Shown here: positions 33,757 to 41,896 of the stretch, in pieces
How the letters are laid out: each line of letters begins with the position of its first letter
Position numbering within the stretch: position 1 is the first letter of the stretch
Assembly: GCA_035577545.1 (NCBI GenBank)
Contig: DATLVI010000007.1
Location: 1 to 51,217, forward strand
Source of the DNA: Verrucomicrobiia bacterium
Lineage (GTDB): Bacteria > Verrucomicrobiota > Verrucomicrobiia > Palsa-1439
DNA length: 51,217 nt
Direction: 5' to 3'
The notes under the pieces: generated by a model
What the model was told of the DNA's origin: nothing
Databases searched by the model: none
The model's input: only the letters and a program-made list of their open reading frames with translations
Program-made: the position numbers and the translations under genes

Positions 33757-34311
33757 ATGGCTACGGACAAACAAATTAATGACCCACCAGCGATGGATTT
33801 TGAATCGTTGGTGGAGAACCATTATAGAGGACTGTATCAATTTGCATATAATCTCGCGCGCGATGAGGCAGAAGCTTGTGACCTTACCCAGCAAACTTTT
33901 CTCATCTGGGCGCGCAAAGGGCATCAATTGCGTGATCCATCGAAAGCGAAAACGTGGCTCTTCACCACTTTGCACCGCGAGTTTCTCCAGGCGCGCCGCA
34001 AACACGTGCGCTTCCCGCATTATGAACTTGACGAGGTCGCAAGCGAATTGCCGTCCGTCCCGCCCACGATGGTTGACCAATTGGACGCGGCCGCCATGGT
34101 CAGCTCACTCGCGCAGGTCAACGAACTTTACCGCGCGCCGCTCACCCTGTTCTACCTTGAGGACTATTCGTACAAGGAAATTGCCGAGATCCTTGACGTA
34201 CCCATCGGTACCGTCCAATCGCGTATTGCCCGTGGCAAGTCCCAACTCTATAAAGCTCTTACCGACGGCCAGTCATCCGAGGCCGCAAGAGTGAAGGAGT
34301 CACGTGAATAG
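33757..34311 (+). CDS. ECF-family RNA polymerase sigma factor
   Basis: 184 residues. Region 2: FESLVENHYRGLYQFAYNLARDEAEACDLTQQTFLIWARKGHQLRDPSKAKTWLFTTLHREF. Region 4: ELYRAPLTLFYLEDYSYKEIAEILDVPIGTVQSRIARGKSQLYKAL, with the helix-turn-helix at the end. I chose ATG 33757; ATG 33793 and GTG 33748 are alternatives. The stop overlaps the GTG of the following membrane protein by 8 bases, the typical sigma/anti-sigma coupling. Confidence 0.92.
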   Translation: MATDKQINDPPAMDFESLVENHYRGLYQFAYNLARDEAEACDLTQQTFLIWARKGHQLRDPSKAKTWLFTTLHREFLQARRKHVRFPHYELDEVASELPSVPPTMVDQLDAAAMVSSLAQVNELYRAPLTLFYLEDYSYKEIAEILDVPIGTVQSRIARGKSQLYKALTDGQSSEAARVKESRE

Positions 34312-35050
34312 CCAGGAGGCCAGAGAGATCTTGCTCGGGTATCGACCGGGCGTCGATGATGCAAACGATCCCGCGATTGCGGCGGCCCTGCGTCAAATGG
34401 AGCAGGACCCCGAGTTGGCCGCTTGGTTCGAGCAGCTACAGCAGGCTGACAATGCAATTCGCCGCCGGCTTCGTGAAACGCCCATACCTCTTGGCCTCAA
34501 GCAACGCATTCTCGCTGAACAGAAAATCGCCCGTCCGGATTTTGGCTGGCGAAAACCCATGCTCGTTGTGGCAGCCGCTGCCGTCGTCGTGTTGACCGTG
34601 CTGTCCGCGTGGATCATCCAGCGAACAGCCAGTACCGGGCTGAGCGCCTATCGCACCGATATGGTGCGATATGTTTCCTCCAGTTACAGCAGCACCTTCG
34701 TCAAGGCCACGAGTTTCGGCGAACTGCGGCAGGTTCTCGCCAGAAGGAACTGGCCGACGGACTTCATCGTTCCCGACCGTCTCCGGTCTGTCACTGTCAT
34801 CGGCGGCAGCGCCGTGGAATGGAAGGGCCACAAAGTCGCCCTCGCTTGCATGAAAGAAGGCCGTCACGGCCTCTGGCTTTTTGTCATCGACAAGTCTGCG
34901 TTACCCGACGCCCCCAAGACCGAAGCGCCGCAGATCAAGGAAGTCGAAAGCGAACCCACGGCTGCGTGGAGTCAGGGCGGGAAGGCTTACCTCTTTACTG
35001 TCCAGGGTGACGAGGCTTTCCTCAAAAAATATCTCCCAACGGTGCAGTAG
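34304..35050 (+). CDS. Probable membrane anti-sigma factor
   Basis: 248 residues from a GTG at 34304 with AAGGAG five bases upstream. The N-terminal 80 residues are helical and charged and would face the cytoplasm. One membrane helix follows (MLVVAAAAVVVLTVLSAWII, about residues 86-105). The outer part has ALARRNWPTDFIVPDRL and GGSAVEWKGHKVALACMKEGRHGLWLFVIDK. The latter pattern is found in extracytoplasmic regions of ECF-linked membrane proteins of this phylum. No zinc-binding HxxxCxxC motif is present. The role is inferred from position. Confidence 0.78.
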   Translation: MNSQEAREILLGYRPGVDDANDPAIAAALRQMEQDPELAAWFEQLQQADNAIRRRLRETPIPLGLKQRILAEQKIARPDFGWRKPMLVVAAAAVVVLTVLSAWIIQRTASTGLSAYRTDMVRYVSSSYSSTFVKATSFGELRQVLARRNWPTDFIVPDRLRSVTVIGGSAVEWKGHKVALACMKEGRHGLWLFVIDKSALPDAPKTEAPQIKEVESEPTAAWSQGGKAYLFTVQGDEAFLKKYLPTVQ

Positions 35051-35068
35051 CCCGTAAAGAGAAGACAA

Positions 35069-35638
35069 TCATTCCGTAACGGGCTTCTCGGGTGCTGGCG
35101 CTTGAGCCTTGGGTTGCTTCGGGGTCTTCGGAATACCCGTGGAAAGATCTACCAACTCTACGAGCAGCGCATTCGCTTGTTTATCTGTTAGGCCGAATAC
35201 ACCTTCCGGCGTAACGCCGGTGACGAATTTTCCACTCGGTGTTTGAAAGGCGTACTTCGTTTCCACCAGCTTGAGCTTGAACACGCTGCCTTCAGAAACG
35301 CGCTTGATCCCCTCATCGGTTTCCCGCCAATAGTTGCTCTTCGTTTTATCCCCTGAAAGCCCTCCGGGAGTATAGCGAATCTTGACCGCGTCTCCATCCG
35401 CCGGATCGGTTCCGTTGAGATCAATGATGGTAAACACTTGCTTGGAACCGATCTTTTCCCCGCCCAGGGTGAGAAAACCGCCCGTAACAGTTGTGACGTA
35501 TTTACCGTCGGCCGTCCGTAACGCAACTGGTTTCTCCACCGGTTCCGGCGCGACGGTCACGTGAACGCCCGCCTGTGCTGGAAGAGCAACCAGTATCCCG
35601 ATGGCGACAGTGATGAGCGCGAGAGATGCCTTCTTCAT
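35069..35638 (-). CDS. Secreted protein with fascin-like beta-trefoil repeats
   Basis: 189 residues with a clear signal peptide (MKKASLALITVAIGILVALPAQA). Two similar segments, VALRTADGKYVTTVTGGFLTLGGEKIGSKQVFTIIDL and YAFQTPSGKFVTGVTPEGVFGLTDKQANALLVELVDL, have the GKYV...F pattern of fascin/beta-trefoil carbohydrate or actin-binding folds. The last 25 residues are a Pro/Lys/Ala-rich tail. A promoter TTGACA with TAGAGA at 17 bases lies about 50 bases upstream. It is convergent with the anti-sigma gene; a weak AGCCCGT/ACGGGCT pair bridges the two stops. Confidence 0.65.
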   Translation of the reverse strand: MKKASLALITVAIGILVALPAQAGVHVTVAPEPVEKPVALRTADGKYVTTVTGGFLTLGGEKIGSKQVFTIIDLNGTDPADGDAVKIRYTPGGLSGDKTKSNYWRETDEGIKRVSEGSVFKLKLVETKYAFQTPSGKFVTGVTPEGVFGLTDKQANALLVELVDLSTGIPKTPKQPKAQAPAPEKPVTE

Positions 35639-35804
35639 ATTCGGAAATATCCCGTTTTCTTCGACGGTGCTTCTCTAAAGTTATTCATTGCCCATGTCAA
35701 GTTGCAACGAATAGCGCCGTTAAGACTTGACGATTGTCACCGACAGCACACGATTTTTGTGCTAGAGTGGTTGCGCACTTAAACTCAAAGAAAGGCTCAT
35801 CACG

Positions 35805-36197
35805 ATGTATCGACCAAAAGAAGGACCACGGTTCGACTACCGCGCGCAGGAAAGCCAGCGGGTCGGCAGTTCGCCCACCCTCACGGACAAATTTCCTCAG
35901 TTGAAATCCTTGATCGTGAACCTCGGCTATTTCAATTCCAAAGGTGTCACCAAGAACAGCCAGATCAAGTACTCCCCCAATCTCGACCGCGCCAAATCCG
36001 TCTTCCGCGTGGATTGCCCCAATGCCGGCTGCATTCGCGGCGATTTCGACCTGTCCGAACAACTCGCCAAGGCCGTCAAAGAGCACCGCACAACGGTCAC
36101 AGCCGAAATGTGCTGTCAGGGCTGGCAAAGCAAGACCACCATCGACACGGTCCCGTGCCACAACATCCTGCGCTACACGCTCAGTCTCGGTTATTGA
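35805..36197 (+). CDS. Small cysteine-containing protein of unknown function
   Basis: 130 residues, no signal peptide, preceded by AAAGAAAGG. The second half carries CPNAGCIRGDFDL, EMCCQGWQSK and a late VPCHNILRYTL, which could form a metal or disulfide site. I do not recognise the family; codon use is like the neighbours and the start is well placed. Function unknown. Confidence 0.7.
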   Translation: MYRPKEGPRFDYRAQESQRVGSSPTLTDKFPQLKSLIVNLGYFNSKGVTKNSQIKYSPNLDRAKSVFRVDCPNAGCIRGDFDLSEQLAKAVKEHRTTVTAEMCCQGWQSKTTIDTVPCHNILRYTLSLGY

Positions 36198-36262
36198 GCA
36201 GACGGTTGGGCCGTCAAATGGGGCGGTCCAACGAAGCAATCGGCGTTCGCTCAGCGTTTGCA

Positions 36263-37585
36263 TTACCGACCCCAACGCGACCGGGATCGCGAACCACGAT
36301 GACCGCCGCCCTGTCCTCCGTGCCGTTTTTGCCCCGAACCACCGCCTTGTCCTGAGTGCCCCTGTTTGTGTCCTTGGCCGTGACCCGCCGGGCTCAACTG
36401 CTTGGACCGATATGGTCGCGCATCTTGGTCACCGGGCTGCGCCACCGCACCCTGATAGTCAAAACCCTCCGCCCGTTTCCGCACGATACCTCTTCCAATA
36501 AACCGCTCCAGCGCCCGCAACGCGCCGTAGTCCGCCGCCGTGATAAAACTGATCGCATCGCCAACCGCGTGCGCCCGACCGGTCCGACCAATCCGATGGA
36601 CGTAATCCTCCGAGTGCATCGGGAAATCGTAATTCACCACATGCGAAATCCCATCCACATCGATCCCCCGCGCCGCGATATCTGTCGCCACCAGCACCCG
36701 CACCGCGCCGGACTTGAAATCCTTCAACGCCCGCAACCGCTGGCTCTGCGACCGATTCGAATGGATCGTCGCCGTCTTAATCCCCTTATGGTCCAGATGG
36801 TCCGCGAGATGATCGGCTGCGTGTTTCATGCGGACAAAAATCAGCACCATGTTCATCTGCGGGTCCTTGAGCAGATGCAGCAGCAGCGACGCCTTCAAAT
36901 GTTTCGGCACTTCATAAACAAACTGCGTCACCGTCTCCGCGGGATTCGCGCGCTTGCCGATCTGGACGACCTTCGGCGCATGCTGAAATTCCCGCGTCAC
37001 CTGCTCGATGTCGCGCGACAATGACGCCGAAAACAGCAACGTCTGCCGCTTCGTCGGCAGCGCCTTCACGATCCGCCGGATGTCCGGCAAAAATCCCATG
37101 TCGAGCATCCGGTCCGCTTCATCGAGCACCAAGAATTGTATCCCGGAAAAATCCCCGTTCTTCCGCCCCATCAAATCCAGCAACCGCCCCGGCGTCGCCA
37201 CCACGATGTCCACCCCCGACCGCAACGCCTGGATCTGCGGATGTTCACCCACGCCCCCGTACACCGTCGCCATCCGCACCGACATATACCGCCCGTACGC
37301 CCGCACATTTTCCTCGATCTGCACCACCAACTCCCGCGTCGGCGCCACCACCAACACGCGAATCCCCCGCTTCTGCCCCGCCCCGATCAGCGCCGCCAAC
37401 TTCGCCAAAATCGGCAGCACAAACGCCGCCGTCTTCCCCGTCCCCGTCTGCGCGATGCCGATCACATCATGCCCCGCCAAGATCAACGGGATCGCCGCCG
37501 TCTGGATGGGAGTGGGTTCCGTGTACCCGGCAGCCGCAACAGCTTTCAGGACATTAGTATCAAGACCAAGTGCGCGAAATGGCAT
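36263..37585 (-). CDS. DEAD-box ATP-dependent RNA helicase (RhlE-like)
   Basis: 440 residues with the full motif set: FRALGLDTNVLKAVAAAGYTEPTPIQ (Q motif), AQTGTGKTAAF (I), PTRELVVQ (Ia), VLDEADRMLDMGF (II), FSASL (III, with SAS rather than SAT), LVATDIAARGIDVDGISHVVNYDFP (V) and HRIGRTGRA (VI). The C-terminal 60 residues are Gly/His/Ser/Arg-rich, a typical RNA-binding tail. The ATG at 37585 is preceded at 8 bases by a perfect TATAAT, so the transcript is predicted leaderless. Confidence 0.94.
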   Translation of the reverse strand: MPFRALGLDTNVLKAVAAAGYTEPTPIQTAAIPLILAGHDVIGIAQTGTGKTAAFVLPILAKLAALIGAGQKRGIRVLVVAPTRELVVQIEENVRAYGRYMSVRMATVYGGVGEHPQIQALRSGVDIVVATPGRLLDLMGRKNGDFSGIQFLVLDEADRMLDMGFLPDIRRIVKALPTKRQTLLFSASLSRDIEQVTREFQHAPKVVQIGKRANPAETVTQFVYEVPKHLKASLLLHLLKDPQMNMVLIFVRMKHAADHLADHLDHKGIKTATIHSNRSQSQRLRALKDFKSGAVRVLVATDIAARGIDVDGISHVVNYDFPMHSEDYVHRIGRTGRAHAVGDAISFITAADYGALRALERFIGRGIVRKRAEGFDYQGAVAQPGDQDARPYRSKQLSPAGHGQGHKQGHSGQGGGSGQKRHGGQGGGHRGSRSRSRWGR

Positions 37586-37593
37586 AGCCGTCC

Positions 37594-37599
37594 ATTATA
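37594..37599 (-). promoter_or_regulatory. -10 box of the helicase gene, predicted leaderless
   Basis: Minus strand TATAAT (37599-37594), separated from the ATG by GGACGGCT, 8 bases. No good -35 lies 17 bases upstream. Confidence 0.55.
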
Positions 37600-37775
37600 A
37601 GGCCCATCCAACTCAATAGCACGCCGCAATTCCGTCTCACCTTTGGTCGTTTCCCACCGTGGAGGGCCACAGCCTGCCCCGAATCCTTTTTCGGCGTTGT
37701 CGTGGCTGCTCTTCACATATTTATTGTAGGGCGACCGGCCCGGTCGTCGTCGTTCGTGCCCTATTAAACCGTTTG

Positions 37776-37912
37776 AAATTGGGTTCGTTTTGGAAAACGA
37801 ACCCAATTATTTTAGCCACTTTTTTATCGCATAACACCTTGTCCCCCTGATGGATAAATGCCATTTTTCCTCCGGAAAAAATTGGGTTCGTTTGGTAGAA
37901 TCATATATAGGG
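37776..37912 (+). repeat. GGGTTCG structured repeat element, copy B
   Basis: Starts with AATTGGGTTCGTTTT and its inverse AAAACGAACCCAATT (37777-37791 with 37794-37808), continues with ATTTTAGCCAC and TAACACCTTG, and ends with a third arm, AATTGGGTTCGTTTGG, then ATATATAGGG. Same block order as copy A (18863-18998) in the opposite orientation. Confidence 0.75.
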
Positions 37913-37964
37913 CACCTTTCCTTCCCGTACGATATGCAGACACGATTTCCACTGGATTTCCCTG

Positions 37965-38001
37965 CCTCTCCCCTTGGGGGAGAGGGTTAGGGTGAGGGGT
38001 G
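37965..38001 (+). repeat. CCTCTCCCC hairpin with TTAGGGTGAGGGG tail
   Basis: CCTCTCCCC / GGGGAGAGG (37965-37973 with 37977-37985) followed by GTTAGGGTGAGGGGTG. This hairpin type is dispersed in intergenic DNA of many unrelated bacteria. Confidence 0.7.
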
Positions 38002-38023
38002 GTCGTATCTCCGCGCAATAGGA

Positions 38024-38992
38024 TCACTTCATCACATCCATCATTAGCGGCGGCTTCACATCTTCACCTTCCCTCCGGCGCTGCAACCTCTCAAGCTGGT
38101 TCATCGCCCGATACAACTGCCGATCCAGCGACCCCTCATATCGCATAATCTTCTCCAGCACCTCGCTCGACGGCAACACATCCGCCGCCTGTCCCGCCGT
38201 CTCCTGTTTGTCCTCACGGTCCCGATGTTCCGTATTCAACTTCGCCTGCCAACCGAGCGTCGCCTCCACATACCGGTCCACCGCCGTCTGGTGCCTCAAC
38301 TTCAAATCTTCGGGAGTTAGACCTTCCGGATTAGCCACGTACGTCTTCCGAAACCCCTCCAGTGCTCGCGTCATATTATTCGGCACATCCATAAACCGCC
38401 GCCGCACCCATTCGAGCGTCTTCTCCGTCAATTCCCCGTCCTTCCTCACGTTCTCCCGCACCGTCTCCAGGATATGCGTCCGGTACTCCAACCCCGCGCT
38501 CGATTTCGTCATCGCCACCGACGCGTCACGCGTCGGATCCATAAATATCCACTGCGAAAGCGGGTCCCGATCCGCCCGATGCTGCCGCCCGCCGTCCACG
38601 CTCTTCACAATCTCCCCCGTCTCCGCCATCAACGCCCGCCGCATCCGCCACTGTGCCGTGACGATCTTGTCCACCAGCATTTCTTCCATCCGCCCCACCG
38701 GCGCGAGACATTCCCAACACTGCTCCCGCAACGCCTTGAACTCCTCCTCGTGCTCCCGAATCCTCAGCCCCCGCACCACCAGCGCCGACGACAAAATCCC
38801 ATGCCGCATCGCATTCATCCGCGAAGCCGCCTTCCCCTTCACCGTCCGCGGCCCCGTCGACTTAAGCGCATTCCGCCGATTCGCACTGATTTGGCTTTCG
38901 GAAGCAACCGCGTCCTCGCCTTGCACTTCTAAAACGGTTTCCGGGTTCTGGTTCGTTACTTCTGCTGTGGGAGTGACATCTTTCTCGTTCAT
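38024..38992 (-). CDS. Hypothetical protein with the NRRNALKSTGPRT...GK..SRMNA..HG motif
   Basis: 322 residues, no signal peptide or membrane segment; AAGGAT precedes the ATG. Residues about 35-70, ISANRRNALKSTGPRTVKGK and AASRMNAMRHGILSS, form a motif found in many hypothetical proteins of Verrucomicrobia, Planctomycetes and Acidobacteria, often in several copies per genome. The rest is charged and helical (likely coiled coil). Function unknown. The location beside three kinds of dispersed repeat is notable. Confidence 0.75.
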   Translation of the reverse strand: MNEKDVTPTAEVTNQNPETVLEVQGEDAVASESQISANRRNALKSTGPRTVKGKAASRMNAMRHGILSSALVVRGLRIREHEEEFKALREQCWECLAPVGRMEEMLVDKIVTAQWRMRRALMAETGEIVKSVDGGRQHRADRDPLSQWIFMDPTRDASVAMTKSSAGLEYRTHILETVRENVRKDGELTEKTLEWVRRRFMDVPNNMTRALEGFRKTYVANPEGLTPEDLKLRHQTAVDRYVEATLGWQAKLNTEHRDREDKQETAGQAADVLPSSEVLEKIMRYEGSLDRQLYRAMNQLERLQRRREGEDVKPPLMMDVMK

Positions 38993-39351
38993 GACTCGAT
39001 CGATCCTTCAGTTAGGGGTTCAGTTGTTGTAGGCCGCGTGCCCTCACGCGGCGGGTTTGGCGCAGAGAAAAAGCGATTGCTCCCATTCAACCGCTTCTTC
39101 CGGTTAGACAACATGCCCACCTTATATCATTATCGGAATACGATGTCTAGGGGAAATATCAATACTCGATTAATAATTCTCACTTCCGGCTTGACGAGAG
39201 GCCAGCCAGCCGGCACCAGAGCAAACTAAGGGGGAACATCTGAACCGCCCAGCCGTACGACGCCGCGGCCTAAAGCTGCGGCGTTTTTGCTCCTCCGCGT
39301 TCGCTCAGTTACGGAATCAATCATCAAGTGGGCATTATCTCATGCGGACGA
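38993..39351. other. Intergenic region with an orphan terminator
   Basis: About 360 bases, less GC-rich than average, with no supported protein gene. The only clear element is the plus-strand terminator at 39261-39288, which has no gene in front of it on that strand. Confidence 0.65.
39261..39288 (+). terminator. Orphan Rho-independent terminator
   Basis: CGCCGC / GCGGCG (39261-39266 with 39278-39283), 11-base loop with further partial pairing, then GTTTTTG-type T-run (39284-39288). No plus-strand gene ends within 3 kb upstream, so it could close a small RNA. Confidence 0.7.
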
Positions 39352-40155
39352 TTATCGAGTGAACAATTCTTGCAATTTCCCGTAGGCCATTGAGTCATTG
39401 AACAGCGGCTTTGAATCGCCGGTCGAGAGAAAGCCCTTTGCCAATTCCGCAACACGACTCCAGATCATTTGAGGGATGGCGGTGCCAGAGCTCAATCGCT
39501 GCACGCCGAGCTTCTTCAATTCCTTTGCCGGTGGGAGGCCAGGATACGCCATGACGTTGATTGGCATTTTGACTTCCGAAACGATGGCCTTGATGTCCGC
39601 AGGCTCATAGAGACCTGGAACAAAAATTCCATCGGCTCCGGCCTCACGGTAACGCGCGGCACGACTGACGGTCTCTCCGACGCGACTTTCGGGGCTGCCT
39701 ATCTCTGCCAGATAAACGTCGGTGCGCGCATTGATGAATACGCTTACGCCGGTGCTCTCAGCGGCTTTTCGAGCTTTTTCGATTTTTTTGGCTAAGAGTT
39801 CCGGCGTGCTTTCGCCGTCTTCGATGTTGATGCCCACGGCTCCTGCGTTGATGATGGGCTTGAGATTCTCGGCGATTTCTGCGGGATTTTTTGTATAACC
39901 GCCCTCGAAATCCACTGAAAGTGGAATGCGAATGGCATCCGTGATTCGAGCGGTAAGTTCCGCAAGCATCCGGGCTGGCAGCACGTCACCATCGGGATAG
40001 CCGAGTGCCCAGGCAACGCCTGCACTTGAAGTGGCGATTGCCTTTGCACCCGCATTTTCAATGACTTTCGCGCTGCTCGCGTCCCAGGCATTCGGCAAGA
40101 TTAAGATGTCGTGTTGTTTATGGAGAGAATGAAAGGTTTCTGCGAGATTTGGCAT
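39352..40155 (-). CDS. Isocitrate lyase / PEP mutase superfamily protein
   Basis: 267 residues from ATG 40155 (MPNLAETFHSLHKQ); ATG 40179 adds eight. ILPNAWDASSAKVIENAGAKAIATSSAGVAWALGYPDGD, PLSVDFEGGYTKNP, GAVGINIEDGES, FINARTDVYL and GADGIFVPGL are the barrel segments of the 2-methylisocitrate lyase / phosphonopyruvate hydrolase-like family, with the Mg-binding DFEGG and EDG. The KKCG lyase motif is absent, so isocitrate lyase activity is unlikely. The substrate is unknown. Confidence 0.85.
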   Translation of the reverse strand: MPNLAETFHSLHKQHDILILPNAWDASSAKVIENAGAKAIATSSAGVAWALGYPDGDVLPARMLAELTARITDAIRIPLSVDFEGGYTKNPAEIAENLKPIINAGAVGINIEDGESTPELLAKKIEKARKAAESTGVSVFINARTDVYLAEIGSPESRVGETVSRAARYREAGADGIFVPGLYEPADIKAIVSEVKMPINVMAYPGLPPAKELKKLGVQRLSSGTAIPQMIWSRVAELAKGFLSTGDSKPLFNDSMAYGKLQELFTR

Positions 40156-40385
40156 ACGGTTATTTCGTTTGAATTGCATTTTTCACATGGACAATTTACC
40201 ATAACCCAAGATCAGCTTCCACTGCGGTCTGCGCAGAATTTAGGCTTCCGCCGACGTACACAATTTCCCAGGTGCGGCCAGTCTTTTGCAGCGCTTCAAG
40301 TGCGATGGGCCGAAAACGACATTTAGAGTAATCGGGGTCAGACCTGTATTCTTGACGGATTTCATCGTTTTGCTTCCACACCCGG

Positions 40386-40413
40386 TTGATACCGAAAAAT
40401 CCGGTGCTATAGT
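40386..40413 (+). promoter_or_regulatory. Promoter of the alcohol dehydrogenase gene, predicted leaderless
   Basis: TTGATA (40386-40391), 16 bases, TATAGT (40408-40413), ending 6 bases before the ATG at 40420. Confidence 0.6.
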
Positions 40414-40419
40414 TCGGCC

Positions 40420-41475
40420 ATGAGCACGCACAACACTAAATCTTACGCGGCGCAAGCGGCTGCTTCCGCCCTCGCCCCGTTCGCCATTGCCCGTCGCGAA
40501 CCCGGCTCCACCGATGTTGAAATGGAAATCCTCTTCTGCGGCGTTTGTCATTCCGACCTGCATCAGGCCCGCAACGAGTGGCACAACACCACCTATCCGT
40601 GTGTCCCCGGTCACGAAATTATTGGTCGCGTCACCCGCGTCGGCGACCGTGTCACCAAATTCAAGAAAGGCGACCTCACCGGCGTGGGCTGCATGGTCGA
40701 TTCCTGTCGTACCTGCGCGAATTGCCGCGCGGGCAATGAACAATACTGCCTCACGGGAGGAACCATCTGGACCTACAACGGCAATGACAAGGTTCTCGGG
40801 GGCCAGACGTTCGGCGGTTACTCCACCAGTGTTGTGGTCGATGAATCTTTCGTCCTGCGCATTCCGCCGGGGCTCGACCCGGCCGCCGCCGCGCCGCTGC
40901 TCTGCGCCGGCATCACCACGTATTCACCCCTGCGCCACTGGAAAGTTGGCCCCAACCAAAAAGTCGGCATCGTCGGTCTCGGCGGGCTCGGTCACATGGG
41001 CGTAAAACTCGCGCGGGCCATGGGCGCCCACGTCGTGTTGTTTACCACCTCGCCCGGAAAAGTTGCCGACGGCCTGCGTCTCGGCGCTCACGAAGTCGTT
41101 ATCTCCAAAAACGCCGACGAGATGAAGAAGCACGGCACCAGCTTCAATTTCATCCTCGATGCTGTTTCCGCCCAGCACGATATCGATGCCTACCTCGCCC
41201 TCTTGAAATTGGACGGTACCCTCGTCCTTGTCGGCGCACCGGAGCACCCGTTGCCGGTCAGCGCCTTCAACCTGATCTTGCCCCGCCGCAATTTTGCCGG
41301 GTCAGCCATCGGCGGTATCCCGGAAACACAGGAAATGCTCAATTTCTGCGCCGAGCACAAGCTCGCGTCGGACATCGAGATGATTCCCATCCAGAAAATC
41401 AACGAAGCCTACGAGCGCCTGCTCAAACAGGACGTGAAATATCGCTTCGTCATCGACATGGCTTCGCTCAAATAA
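40420..41475 (+). CDS. NAD(P)-dependent alcohol dehydrogenase, CAD/YahK type
   Basis: 351 residues. CGVCHSDLHQARNEW and VPGHEIIGRV carry the catalytic-zinc ligands; C-x2-C-x2-C-x7-C in SCRTCANCRAGNEQYC is the structural zinc site; IVGLGGLGHMGVKLARAMG is the Rossmann motif. TGGTIWTYNGND resembles the cinnamyl-alcohol/aldehyde reductase branch (YahK, AdhA). It probably reduces aldehydes with NADPH. Single-gene unit; a hairpin GATCAGC / GCTGATC follows the stop. Confidence 0.92.
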   Translation: MSTHNTKSYAAQAAASALAPFAIARREPGSTDVEMEILFCGVCHSDLHQARNEWHNTTYPCVPGHEIIGRVTRVGDRVTKFKKGDLTGVGCMVDSCRTCANCRAGNEQYCLTGGTIWTYNGNDKVLGGQTFGGYSTSVVVDESFVLRIPPGLDPAAAAPLLCAGITTYSPLRHWKVGPNQKVGIVGLGGLGHMGVKLARAMGAHVVLFTTSPGKVADGLRLGAHEVVISKNADEMKKHGTSFNFILDAVSAQHDIDAYLALLKLDGTLVLVGAPEHPLPVSAFNLILPRRNFAGSAIGGIPETQEMLNFCAEHKLASDIEMIPIQKINEAYERLLKQDVKYRFVIDMASLK

Positions 41476-41479
41476 CCGG

Positions 41480-41510
41480 GATCAGCCGCTTCTCAAGTGC
41501 TGATCTCCTT
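41480..41510 (+). terminator. Possible terminator of the alcohol dehydrogenase gene
   Basis: GATCAGC / GCTGATC (41480-41486 with 41499-41505), internal CTT/AAG pairing, then TCCTTTCCC. The T-run is poor, so confidence is modest. Confidence 0.45.
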
Positions 41511-41591
41511 TCCCGCCAGCGACTGATTCCACCGGCACACCCAGAAGCCGGCCATAGCGTTCGGCAGCGTCGGCCAGGAGAATCTTTTAAT

Positions 41592-41735
41592 TGGGGTCAA
41601 CTCACTACTCCGTACACAATTCCCAAACCGCCGGAGCCAGTCCCGCCAACGCCTTCCCTCCTTCCCACCCCGCAGTTATGGATAGTGCTATCCATAATCT
41701 TCGCGCCCTCTTGCTTGTCCGCCGTAGCTCGAAGA
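41592..41735 (+). repeat. Imperfect 130-bp repeat with central palindrome, copy 1
   Basis: Starts GGGTCAACTC and proceeds through AACCGCC, CTTCCCTC and a perfect inverted repeat TTATGGATAG / CTATCCATAA with a 2-base centre (41676-41697), then TCTTC.CGCCC. The same order of blocks occurs at 44788-44915. Confidence 0.7.
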
Positions 41736-41747
41736 GCGGAGGCGGAT
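41714..41747 (+). repeat. REP-like dispersed hairpin, copy 2
   Basis: TTGTCCGCCGTAGC (41715-41728), then TCGAAGAGC and an inverse arm GGAGGCGGA; the first 14 bases match copy 1 exactly. Confidence 0.6.
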
Positions 41748-41787
41748 GGCTTTGTGGTGAATTCCAAATTCGCGCAGATTAGCGCCC

Positions 41788-41820
41788 TCGTCGCGCCGTA
41801 GCTCCAGCGAAGGCGGATCC
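41788..41820 (+). repeat. REP-like dispersed hairpin, copy 3
   Basis: GCGCCGTAGCTCCAGCGAAG then GCGGATCC; shares CGCCGTAGCTC and AAGGCGGAT-like arms with copies 1 and 2. Confidence 0.5.
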
Positions 41821-41896
41821 ATTCGCGGTCGCCAACCGCTGCCTAATCCGGACCCAGCTTGTTGAATAATTGTTTTATTTGGTACTATACCAATCC

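Larger units (their letters stand above)
37600..38023. other. Repeat-rich gap between the helicase and the KSTGPR protein gene
   Basis: About 420 bases with no supported gene. It holds a 15-base perfect palindrome (CGACCGG-C-CCGGTCG, 37732-37746), one copy of the GGGTTCG element (37776-37912) and a GAGAGG hairpin (37965-37985). Short ORFs here are translations of the repeats. Confidence 0.7.
41511..41896. other. Repeat-rich gap upstream of the DUF1905 gene
   Basis: Contains the 41592-41735 repeat with its palindrome, two REP-like hairpins (41714-41747 and 41788-41820) and, at the end, a possible promoter TTGAAT (41862-41867) with TATACC at 18 bases or TACTAT at 15 bases. No supported gene. 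Confidence 0.65.

Noticed and set aside
37546-37806. Short frames translating as GSFxKTNPI near 18960 and 37780
   Set aside because: They are translations of the GGGTTCG hairpin repeat, not genes.
39038-39229. 63-codon plus-strand frame in the 38993-39351 gap
   Set aside because: No family similarity, no ribosome binding site, and composition unlike the coding neighbours.
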